Source: a bacterium (lineage in GTDB: Bacteria > SZUA-182 > DTGQ01). Taken from it: a stretch of DNA of 64,000 nucleotides. The notes beneath the pieces were generated by a model. That model saw only the letters and a list, made by a program, of their open reading frames with translations. It was not told the origin of the DNA and searched no databases. Below, in pieces: positions 9,663 through 17,841 of this stretch. The stretch is from NCBI GenBank assembly GCA_040755755.1, contig JBFLZW010000054.1:1-64000 (forward strand). The letters run 5' to 3'. Numbering within the stretch: position 1 is the stretch's first letter; each line of letters opens with the position of its first letter. A program made the position numbers and the translations under genes.

Positions 9663-11918
9663 ATGAGCTATAGAATCACGAGCAAGAGGATACTGACTCC
9701 CTCGATCGTTTTGCTGGAGCTTGAGCATCCACAACTGGCCAGAGCGGCCCGTCCCGGAAACTTCGTGGTAGTCAAGGTGGATGAATATGGAGAGAGAATC
9801 CCCCTGACCATAGTCGATCGCAATGAGAAGCAGGGCACGATTACGGTCATTTACCAGATTGTGGGGGCATCCACCCGCAAACTCGCTGCCTGTAACCAGG
9901 GCGACACAATCATGGACCTGGTGGGGCCTCTGGGGAAGCCTGCCCATATCTTCAAGGCCGGGACAGTAGTCTGTATCGGCGGCGGAGTCGGCGCAGCACC
10001 CGTTTTGCCAATCGCCAGGGCCATGCAGGCGATTGGAAACAGAGTTATCTCCATTATCGGGGCCAAGAGCAAAGATACCCTCATCCTGGAGGATGAAATG
10101 CGGGCTGTCTCTGACCGGCTCCTCGTGGCTACGGATGACGGATCGTATGGAGTCAAAGGTTTTGTGACCGATCTTCTGGCAGAGCTGATCAGCAGGGAAG
10201 AAAAAATCGACCTTGTGGTAGCCATCGGTCCGGTAGTGATGATGCGGGCTGTAGCGAACATGACCAAACAAGCCCATATTCCAACCGTGGTCAGCCTGAA
10301 CTCCATCATGGTCGATGCTACCGGCATGTGCGGTGCCTGCCGGGTCAGCGTTGGCGACAAGACCCTGTTTGCCTGTGTCGAGGGGCCGGAATTCGATGGC
10401 CATCAGGTGGACTTCGACGAATTACTGAAACGGCAGGCCATGTATCGGCGGGAAGAAAACCGGGCGGAGTTTACCTATTCCTGTAAATGCAGGGAGCAGG
10501 AAGAGAAGGAAAAGGAGCGGGCGGCAAACCCCAGACCCAAGACCCGCGTCCCCATGCCGATGCAAAACCCGGCTGTACGGATCCACAATTTCGATTCCGT
10601 TGCTCTGGGCTACAGCCGGGAAGATGCCCTGCTGGAAGCCTCCCGCTGCCTGGAATGCAAAAAGAAGCCCTGCATCGAGGGCTGTCCGGTGGATGTCGAT
10701 ATTCCAGCCTTTATTCACTTCATCAAGGAAGGGGATTTTGCTGGTGCAATCAGAAAAATCAAGGAGAGAAACAGCCTTCCGGCTGTCTGTGGCCGGGTTT
10801 GCCCCCAGGAAAGCCAGTGTGAGGCCCACTGTACCCTGAACAAGAAAGGACAGCCGATAGCCATCGGCAGGCTGGAACGGTTTGTGGCAGATTACGAGTA
10901 TGCGCACAGCAGCCCACAGCCTCATGTGCCTGTCGTCCGCACCGGCAAAAAAATAGCCATCATCGGATCCGGCCCCGCCGGTCTGACCGCCGCTTCTGAA
11001 CTGGCCAGAATGGGTCATGAAGTCACGGTCTTTGAGGCACTCCACAAGGCCGGAGGGGTATTGATCTATGGCATCCCGGAATTTCGCCTTCCGAAAAGCA
11101 TTGTCCAGCGGGAAATCGATTATGTCAAAGAACTGGGGGTAACGATCAAGACCAACCACGTCGTCGGCAAGCTGGTTACGGTCGATGAATTACGGCAGCA
11201 GGGATTTGAGGCGGTCTTTATCGGCACCGGAGCAGGGCTGCCATCCTTTATGAACATCCCCGGTGAGAACCTGAACGGTGTCTACACAGCCAACGAGTTT
11301 CTGACCCGCGCCAACCTGATGAAAGCCTATCTCTTCCCCGACTACGATACTCCGATCAGAATCGGGCAGGAGGTGGCCGTAATCGGAGGGGGAAACGTGG
11401 CTATGGATTCGGCTCGGGTCGCCCTCAGACTGGGAGCGGAAAAGGTCTTCATCGTCTACCGAAGATCGATGGAGGAGTTGCCAGCCCGGCGTGAAGAAGT
11501 CGAAAATGCCCTCGAAGAGGGAATCGAATTTATGCTCCTGGCCGCTCCTACCCGAATTCTGGCCAATGGCTGCGGCTGGGTGAAAGGGATGGAGTGCATC
11601 AGGATGGAGCTTGGTGAGGCTGACCAGTCAGGCCGAAAAAGGCCAGTCCCCGTTTCCGGCTCGGAATTTATCCTGAACGTCCAGACAGTTGTCGTGGCTA
11701 TCGGCCAGGGACCAAACCTTCTTCTGACTGCAACTATGCCTGATCTGGCCCTGAACAAAAAAAGAAACATCATGGCCGATGAACAGACCGGAGCCACGAA
11801 CCTGCCCGGCATCTATGCCGGTGGCGACATCGTGACCGGAGCAGCCACCGTGATCAAGGCCATGGGCGCAGGGAAAAAGGCTGCCCAGGCTATCGACAGG
11901 TATTTACAGGGCAGATGA
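9663..11918 (+). CDS. Fused sulfide dehydrogenase-type flavoprotein (SudB-SudA / NfnAB-like)
   Basis: A 751-residue fusion. The N-terminal 280 residues are a ferredoxin-NADP reductase/PyrK-like module with FAD and NAD binding (PGNFVVVKVDEYGERIPLTI, VVCIGGGVGAAPVLPIARAM) and a Cys cluster for a 2Fe-2S site (ATGMCGACRVSVGDKTLFAC). From about residue 300 follows a glutamate synthase small-subunit module with two 4Fe-4S-type cysteine sets (CLECKKKPCIEGCPVD, CGRVCPQESQCEAHC), a FAD Rossmann loop (IIGSGPAGLTAASELA) and an NADPH loop (AVIGGGNVAMDSARVALRLG). Such pairs catalyse ferredoxin-linked NADH/NADPH transhydrogenation (Nfn) or sulfide/polysulfide reactions. Fused versions are known. The start is the ATG after GGAAGGAG; upstream codons cross the terminator and were dropped. 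Confidence 0.9.
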   Translation: MSYRITSKRILTPSIVLLELEHPQLARAARPGNFVVVKVDEYGERIPLTIVDRNEKQGTITVIYQIVGASTRKLAACNQGDTIMDLVGPLGKPAHIFKAGTVVCIGGGVGAAPVLPIARAMQAIGNRVISIIGAKSKDTLILEDEMRAVSDRLLVATDDGSYGVKGFVTDLLAELISREEKIDLVVAIGPVVMMRAVANMTKQAHIPTVVSLNSIMVDATGMCGACRVSVGDKTLFACVEGPEFDGHQVDFDELLKRQAMYRREENRAEFTYSCKCREQEEKEKERAANPRPKTRVPMPMQNPAVRIHNFDSVALGYSREDALLEASRCLECKKKPCIEGCPVDVDIPAFIHFIKEGDFAGAIRKIKERNSLPAVCGRVCPQESQCEAHCTLNKKGQPIAIGRLERFVADYEYAHSSPQPHVPVVRTGKKIAIIGSGPAGLTAASELARMGHEVTVFEALHKAGGVLIYGIPEFRLPKSIVQREIDYVKELGVTIKTNHVVGKLVTVDELRQQGFEAVFIGTGAGLPSFMNIPGENLNGVYTANEFLTRANLMKAYLFPDYDTPIRIGQEVAVIGGGNVAMDSARVALRLGAEKVFIVYRRSMEELPARREEVENALEEGIEFMLLAAPTRILANGCGWVKGMECIRMELGEADQSGRKRPVPVSGSEFILNVQTVVVAIGQGPNLLLTATMPDLALNKKRNIMADEQTGATNLPGIYAGGDIVTGAATVIKAMGAGKKAAQAIDRYLQGR

Positions 11919-11954
11919 GGAAGCATGGCAGCATGTCAGCAAAGGCAGGTTCAT

Positions 11955-12171
11955 TTATCTTGACAATGTTAAGTTAGAAAAGCCGCCTTGATGATACTGA
12001 ATTGCCTTGGTAATAATTGTATTTATCCCCATGATTGTGGGAAATACTAATCGTGAGAGCATACCCGTAGAGGAACCTCTCCGACTGAGGGATAGCTGAA
12101 ATCAAAGGTATCTTCAAGGAAAAATTCACCATCTTAAAAGGTCAATTTGTAATGTAACATTGTCAAGATAA
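11955..12171. mobile_element. MITE-like element, 217 bp with 17-bp terminal inverted repeats
   Basis: Perfect inverted repeats TTATCTTGACAATGTTA at 11955-11971 and its complement at 12155-12171 bound a non-coding stretch. The match continues imperfectly inwards (GTTAGAAA against ATTACAAA). The interior holds small hairpins, for example AGAGG-AA-CCTCT near 12070-12082, and no reading frame. No target duplication is obvious. Size, termini and lack of coding content fit a miniature inverted-repeat element; a structured RNA is an alternative. Confidence 0.5.
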
Positions 12172-12507
12172 TAAAGAGTATTTTTACCGTGAAAATATTG
12201 GGGGACCAAGGGCAAACTCTTCCCTTCCCGTCAACCTGCCGGTTTACAGGCTGGATTGCAGCCTACGGAGAGTGGGGTTAACTCATTAATTTACCTGTGC
12301 TTGTACAGGCCAATAGCCATACTTCTTCAGTGCGTTCTGGGGACCCCAACGACAGTTATGGCAAGTGTAGATGACATCTTAAGTAAGGTTGATGAAACAG
12401 CAGAGCTTGAAATCCTTAGATATGCTGCCCAATATCGGAAGTCTGGGTATTATCTTGACAAGCGAATGAGGGGATATTCTCATGATTCGGAGAATATCGA
12501 AAGCGGT
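12172..12507. other. Gene-poor stretch
   Basis: A short open frame runs through here on the plus strand (stop at 12558) but it has no ribosome site, no recognisable similarity and runs into the terminator of the convergent gene. I call nothing in this interval. Confidence 0.5.
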
Positions 12508-12546
12508 AGAAAAATAAGGGGATGGACCTTGATGATCCATCCCCTT
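12508..12546 (-). terminator. Rho-independent terminator of the Calx-beta repeat gene
   Basis: On the minus strand an 11-bp perfect stem (AAGGGGATGGA and complement, 12516-12546) with a 9-base loop is followed by ATTTTTC. It lies about 55 bases downstream of the stop of the repeat protein gene. Confidence 0.75.
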
Positions 12547-12599
12547 GCGGGTTATTAGTATAGCGAGTAAAAGCTCCTCGTCCAGACGGGATTGCTGAA

Positions 12600-15500
12600 T
12601 TACCTGAAGTGCCGCATTAAGGTATTAATGAAGCAGCCTCCGTTATCGCTGTCATTATCGACATTGATTAACGCAATCTCTTTTTCAGCAAGCCCGCTGT
12701 AGTTTACATCTTGCGATGTTACTGCTAAGGTAATCTTATAAGCTATGTTGCCATCATCCCGGTCATCATTGACACCGGTTACGGTAACGGTCTTGGGAGT
12801 GTTCCAGTCAACTCCAGAAAAGTCAATGCTGTCAGGCGATACGGTGCCTTCTGTGGTATCGGAGCTGGTAATTCTTACCGTTACCGTAGTCGTTGGCTGT
12901 GTGCTCAAGGAAACGGTAAAAGTTGCCTTCCCCTTATCCTCGGTCGTGTTCCCGCTTATTGCACTCACCAATAAACCATAATCATTATCATTGTTGATTA
13001 CCGTTACATCGGCAGGATTGATGCCGTTGTAGGCTGTATCATTGGACTGTGCTGCCGCGGTGATTATCGTATAAGTAATGGGGCCATCAATAATACCATC
13101 ATCGACTCCGGTTATGGTCACTGCTTGTGGAATATTCCAGTTATCAGGAGTAAAGGTAAGGGTAGCAGCAGATATGATCCCTTCTGTGGTATCGGAACTG
13201 GTCAGCGCAATAGTAACATCCTCAGTCGGCTGAGTATTGAGAACAACGTTAAATGTAGCCTCGGCCCCTGCCTCTGAGGTTGTTGGTCCGCTGGTGGGGC
13301 TGACTGTTATGCCCGGCGTGTCATTGTCAGTGTTGGTGATTGATACCGTAGACGTGACAGTATCGTAGCCCCCTCCTGATGCTGTTGCGGTAACCGTATA
13401 GGTTATTGCACCATCAATAATGCTATCATCGGCTCCAGTTACAGTTACGGTCTGGGCCTGATCCCAGTTGGCAGGAGTGAAGGTAAGGCTGGTAGCCGAT
13501 AATGACCCCTCTGTCGCATCGACACCGGTGAAAGCCACTGTAACATCAGCCGTCGGTTCGGCAGCCAATTGCACTGTAAAGGTAGCCGTGTTCCCTGCAC
13601 CCGCTGCCTCTGTTGTGGTTACATTGGTGGGATTGATCGTTATGGCTGGGGTTTCATTGTCGTTATTGGTCACTGATACTGTGGCCGTAAGCCCCTCGTA
13701 GTCTCCTCCGGCCGCTGTTGCCGTAATCGTGTAAGCTACAGCACCATCAGTAACACTATCATCGGCTCCAGTTACAGTTACGGTCTGAGCCTGATCCCAG
13801 TTGGCAGGAGTGAAGGTAAGGCTGGTAGCCGATAATGATCCCTCGGTTGCATCGACACCGCTGAAATTCACGGTAACCTCAGCCGTTGGCACGGTAGTTA
13901 AGCGCACGGTGAAAGTATCCGTGTTATCCTCGCCCGCTGCTTCACTTGTAGTAACACTGGTGGGATTGACCGTTATGGCTGGCGTGTCATCATCGGTGTT
14001 GGTGACTGATACTGTGGCCGTAAGCCCCGTGTAGTCGCCGCCGGATGCTGTCGCCGTAATCGTGTAAGATGCATTGCCGTCATCGTCATTATCATCCACT
14101 CCAGTTATGATTACCTCCTGCGTCTGGCTCCAGTTGGCAGGAGTAAAGGTAAGGCTGGCAGTCGATAATGACCCTTCAGTCGCGTCGAGTCCGGTGAGAG
14201 CTACCGTAACATCAGCCGTTGGCTCACTTGCTAAACGCATGGTGAAGGTAGCCGTGTGATTTGCGCCAGTTGCCTCCGTAGTTGACACCCCGGTGGGATC
14301 GACCGTTATCCCTTTCGTATCATCATCGGTATTGGTGACAGATACTGTAGCCGTAAGACCCTGATAGTCGCCACCGGCTGCTGTCGCTGTAATCGTGTAA
14401 GTTTGATCATCATCATCAACAGATTCATCGACTCCGGTAATAGTTACATCCTGAGTCTGGCTCCAGGTGGCAGGAGTGAAGGTAAGGCTGGCGGTCGATA
14501 ACGACCCTTCAGTCGCATCGAGTCCGGTGAGAGCTACCGTGACTTCATCCGTAGGCTGGGTGGCCAGACGCACGGTAAAGGTAGCCGTGTGATTTCCCCC
14601 TGCTGCTTCTGTTGTGGTCACACCGGTAGAACTGACTATTAAGGCTGGTACTTCATTATCAGTATTGGTTATTGACAACGTGGCCGTAACACCATTGTAG
14701 ACTCCTGCGGCTGCCGCTGTTGCCGTGACCGGGTAAGTTATATCACCATCATCATCAGTATCATCTAATCCGGTTACGGTTATGGTCTGAGGAGTGCTCC
14801 AGTCGGCAGGAGTGAAGGTAAGGCTGGCATCAGATAATGACCCCTCTGTCGTGTCGACCCCGCTAAAAGTAACGGTAATATCCTCTGCTGGCTCGGTAGA
14901 TAACCGTACGGTGAAAGTGGCCGCGCCTCCTGCTTCCGTTGTGGTCACACTGGGTGGATTTATCGTTATACCGGGTGTTTCATCATCGGTATTGGCTACT
15001 GACACAGCCGTAGTAACACCATTGTAGCCACCTCCGGATGCCTGTGCCGTGATCGTGTAAGGTTGACTGCCATCAGCAATATCATCATTCAATCCGGTTA
15101 TGGTTACAGTCTGAGTCTGGTTCCAGTTACCGGTGGTAAAGGTAAGGCTGGCAGATGATAATGATCCCTCTGTTGCATCAACATTAACGAACGTAACAGT
15201 GACATTGTCCGTTGGCGCAGTAGCCAAGCGTACCGTGAAATCAGCCGTGCCTCCTGCCTCTGTTGTGGTCACACTAGTTGGATTTACTATTAAACCTGCA
15301 TCGTCATTCGTATTGGTTACTGACATCGTGGCAATTATGCCATCATAGCCTCCACCGGCTGCCGTAGCAGTAATTGTGTAGGTTATATCACCATCAGCAA
15401 CGTCATCATTAACTCCGGTTACGGTTATCTCCTGGTTCTGGTCCCAATTATCCGTAGTAAAGGTAAGACTGGCAGTCGATAATGAACCTTCTGTTGCATC

Positions 15501-15698
15501 GACACCGCTGAGAGTTACCGTAACATCAGCCGTGGGCGCGGTCTCTAAGTGTACCAAGAAAGTACCTGTCCCCCCTGCCTCTGTTGTAGTCACACTTGCA
15601 GGATTAATTATTATACTCTGGGCTATTGCATAGCTTTGAAAACCTAAAAACAGAGCAAAAAACAATACAACTCCAATTATTGACTTTAGCGACTTCAT
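12600..15698 (-). CDS. Exported Calx-beta-type repeat protein (nine repeats)
   Basis: A large secreted or surface protein (1032 codons including the stop). A signal peptide covers residues 1-27 (hydrophobic core VVLFFALFLGF, cleavage after AIAQ). The rest is nine tandem repeats of about 104-115 residues, each starting like ITVNPTSVTTTEAG and containing TATFTVRLATQPTADVTV, DATEGSLS, SLTFTPANW and a D-rich end (TNTDDDTP). This pattern fits Calx-beta-like domains, beta sandwiches that bind Ca2+ through acidic loops. After the last repeat comes a short tail, DNGGCFINTLMRHFR, resembling the start of the GGCFI-type C-terminal motif of exported proteins but ending early. An AGGAGG site precedes the ATG; a terminator follows. 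Adhesion or matrix role is inference. Confidence 0.85.
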   Translation of the reverse strand: MKSLKSIIGVVLFFALFLGFQSYAIAQSIIINPASVTTTEAGGTGTFLVHLETAPTADVTVTLSGVDATEGSLSTASLTFTTDNWDQNQEITVTGVNDDVADGDITYTITATAAGGGYDGIIATMSVTNTNDDAGLIVNPTSVTTTEAGGTADFTVRLATAPTDNVTVTFVNVDATEGSLSSASLTFTTGNWNQTQTVTITGLNDDIADGSQPYTITAQASGGGYNGVTTAVSVANTDDETPGITINPPSVTTTEAGGAATFTVRLSTEPAEDITVTFSGVDTTEGSLSDASLTFTPADWSTPQTITVTGLDDTDDDGDITYPVTATAAAAGVYNGVTATLSITNTDNEVPALIVSSTGVTTTEAAGGNHTATFTVRLATQPTDEVTVALTGLDATEGSLSTASLTFTPATWSQTQDVTITGVDESVDDDDQTYTITATAAGGDYQGLTATVSVTNTDDDTKGITVDPTGVSTTEATGANHTATFTMRLASEPTADVTVALTGLDATEGSLSTASLTFTPANWSQTQEVIITGVDDNDDDGNASYTITATASGGDYTGLTATVSVTNTDDDTPAITVNPTSVTTSEAAGEDNTDTFTVRLTTVPTAEVTVNFSGVDATEGSLSATSLTFTPANWDQAQTVTVTGADDSVTDGAVAYTITATAAGGDYEGLTATVSVTNNDNETPAITINPTNVTTTEAAGAGNTATFTVQLAAEPTADVTVAFTGVDATEGSLSATSLTFTPANWDQAQTVTVTGADDSIIDGAITYTVTATASGGGYDTVTSTVSITNTDNDTPGITVSPTSGPTTSEAGAEATFNVVLNTQPTEDVTIALTSSDTTEGIISAATLTFTPDNWNIPQAVTITGVDDGIIDGPITYTIITAAAQSNDTAYNGINPADVTVINNDNDYGLLVSAISGNTTEDKGKATFTVSLSTQPTTTVTVRITSSDTTEGTVSPDSIDFSGVDWNTPKTVTVTGVNDDRDDGNIAYKITLAVTSQDVNYSGLAEKEIALINVDNDSDNGGCFINTLMRHFR
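12985..15640 (-). repeat. Long tandem repeats of about 310-345 bp
   Basis: The nine domain repeats are also visible in the DNA. Units four to seven (about 13300-14650) are closest, with long near-identical blocks such as the one around 13468-13530 recurring at 13801-13865 and in diverged form at 14134-14200 and 14467-14530. Such similarity suggests recent duplication or gene conversion and may allow unit-number change by recombination. Confidence 0.85.
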
Positions 15699-17184
15699 TC
15701 TAACCTAACCTCCTGTACAACTTACTTTACTGTCCAAATTTTAGGATCAATTGTTTTCCCAGGAAATTTACCCTCGATTCTCTTAATCTCACAGCGAAAA
15801 GGAACACTGATAATGAAGACTGCGGAGTGCCTTTACCTTTCTCAGGAGGGTTTGTTTCCGTCTGAGGTTACCGCTTCTCATTCGTCGGTCATAATCAATG
15901 ACCGGATGGCGGAGATAGACACAGTGGAAAAGGATAAAATTCCAGGCGAACGGTTTCCAGGATTAAAAATAAAGTATATACCATGTTCTTCGGCTGAAAA
16001 TCAGAAGGTCTTTTAAGACCTTGAGTAATGAGTCAGCACAATGGCGTTGGGCACCATGAGCGCTACTCACCGTGTGATAAATTACTACAGTTCTGATGGC
16101 CTGTCGTAAGGTGGGAAATCAAAGATGTTAAGCAGGCGCTCTTATTCATTTTTATCCGACAAAAATCACCGATTTTATTAAGATCTTATTTAATTCATAA
16201 TATGGATATAAAGTCAATATATATTAATAAGCATGAATCATGCCAGCTTTAGCCTTTGACTTTATAAAATAATTATTCAACATTTTCAATAGGATAATCT
16301 CAGAGAAACAAACGCTCAGAGAGATGGTCGGATAAAAAAGTCACATGGTTATGAATTTGATTTCACAAATTTGTTTTCCATAAGTCAACTCTTTACTTGG
16401 TAAATACCGGTGTATTGTAATATAATGTGGAATAAAATTCAACACATAAATAGTATGAACTAATCAAATTTCAACTTATCAACTCATCATTCTTCAATCC
16501 CGCCTGGAAGCAGCGGTCATTGCTGACATCTCTTCGTGCTGCAGGCTACCCTCGGCAGTGCAGACAGGTGTTGTCGTCAGATGCATTTCACTCTCTGGAG
16601 ACAAGGTCATGAACTGAATACTCCCTGCCAGCCCCTCGCTCGATCTCTCTTCCCCGAAGTGGGCGAGGGAGAAGCTGACAGCGTAGCCCTTTATGGAGGG
16701 TGTTCCCCGTTATGACCTGTCCCTCATCAATGATAATAGGTACTCACACATCGAATATGTGTATGCGAATCCAACAAAATTGTCGAATCTCGCTATCCTT
16801 CTTCCTCCACTTTTGTCGCTTTTGGCACCATTCTAACCAGATTCACCGTTGCCGGAAACTCCTGTGCAACGGTGCCCACCAATAATTTTTGTTCCTGCCA
16901 CGCGGTATAACCTGGGGTCGTGGGGTCGGGCAATCCAGAAAGTTGTATTAATATCCGGACAAAAGGCATTGCTCAAAGTTGGCATGCAGTATGCAATTAC
17001 TAGAGGCAGATTCACTGATGAGCATCAGGAGCAGGAAAAAATCCCTGCTCCAGGGACCAGTCTCAGGAACTATTTAAGGTATGGAACCGTAGAGAACGAC
17101 ATGGAACAGTCAAGTAAGAGCATGGTAAGAAGGAAAGCAAAGCAACAACTCATTCCTAAAAACAAAAAGAAAGGAGATTTGCCT
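15699..17184. other. Gene-poor accessory stretch
   Basis: Nearly 1.5 kb without a convincing gene. The first 100 bases hold the upstream region of the minus-strand repeat protein. A 67-codon frame at 15813-16016 lacks support. The interval 16130-16500 is strongly AT-rich. At 16604-16626 and 16697-16718 there is an imperfect inverted pair (AGGTCATGAACTGAATACTCCCT against AGGTCATAACGGGGAACACCCT) bounding about 115 bp, possibly a degraded small mobile element. The frame open from 16849 is taken to be upstream of the true start at 17185. Confidence 0.45.
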
Positions 17185-17589
17185 ATGAGAGTAAAAAAAG
17201 CTTTTTGGTACCCGCTGCTTATCTTTTTCGTATCTTTCACCTTGGGAACTGCCGTTACAAGTTACGCCTCTTTGCAAGAGAATAACCGCCGTGAAAGTAC
17301 TGTGTCTGAGTCTGACCGTGGAAAAGCAAATGAGGTTGACCATCCTCAATCATATATTAGAAGTCTGGACGGGCATCCTGATTTGCTGCGATGGAGTATC
17401 GAAGTCGATGATAAACCCTTTCAGGTTACAATCAACAGAGATAAGGAAACCATTACCATTGAGGGGGAGGCGGAAGACCGGGATCAGAAAGATAAAGTTG
17501 AGCACGTCATCAGGTTGCGGGCACCCAATGGTTTCAGGATTATTAATGAGATTAAAATAACTCGGAATTTCGAGAGAGAGAGGGGGTGA
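17185..17589 (+). CDS. Small exported protein with BON-like domain
   Basis: A 134-residue protein. The frame is open far upstream, but the ATG at 17185 follows a good site (AAAGGAGAT) and opens with a signal or anchor sequence (KKAFWYPLLIFFVSFTLGTAVTSYA). The mature part ends in a segment, PFQVTINRDKETITIEGEAEDRDQK followed by VEHVIRLRAPNGFRIINEIKI, with the spacing of a BON domain (a small alpha-beta fold found in periplasmic and lipid-associated proteins, for example OsmY). Only one such domain is present. It is isolated, followed by tRNA-Phe on the other strand. The BON assignment is by pattern and is tentative. Confidence 0.6.
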   Translation: MRVKKAFWYPLLIFFVSFTLGTAVTSYASLQENNRRESTVSESDRGKANEVDHPQSYIRSLDGHPDLLRWSIEVDDKPFQVTINRDKETITIEGEAEDRDQKDKVEHVIRLRAPNGFRIINEIKITRNFERERG

Positions 17590-17608
17590 GGAGCGTGAAA
17601 TAAAAAAA

Positions 17609-17681
17609 TGCCGGGGGGCGGAATCGAACCGTCGACACAGGGATTTTCAGTCCCTTGCTCTACCGACTGAGCTACCCCGGC
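17609..17681 (-). tRNA. tRNA-Phe (anticodon GAA)
   Basis: On the minus strand a 73-nt cloverleaf folds without mismatch in the acceptor stem (GCCGGGG with CCCCGGC, discriminator A), D arm GCTC/GAGC, anticodon arm AGGGA-CTGAAAA-TCCCT giving anticodon GAA, and T arm with TTCGATT. CCA is not encoded. A run of T follows the 3' end on the minus strand (complement of 17602-17608) and can serve as terminator. Confidence 0.97.
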
Positions 17682-17841
17682 ATTTTTATTCGAGGATCAT
17701 TGATATTCGGTATTGTAATGCTCAACGCTTGCAGCGTCAATGACATCTAAGTTTAAGCAATATATCATGGAGGCCGCAGGCTGTCAACAAAATTGAAACA
17801 TCCCTGGGAAATTTTTACCTTTCTCGTGCTTCTTCCACCTC

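Noticed and set aside
12085-12115. Hammerhead-like core (CTGA...GAAA) inside the MITE-like element
   Set aside because: The CTGATGA core and a cleavage site are not present; the resemblance is to isolated short strings only.
12256-12558. 100-codon plus-strand frame downstream of the MITE-like element
   Set aside because: No ribosome site, no recognisable domain, and its end overlaps the terminator of the convergent repeat-protein gene.
12985-15640. CRISPR-like regular repeats
   Set aside because: The repeats are about 330 bp, contiguous and coding; there are no short repeats with unique spacers or cas genes.
15813-16016. 67-codon frame in the gene-poor stretch
   Set aside because: No ribosome site, no similarity and an implausible composition.
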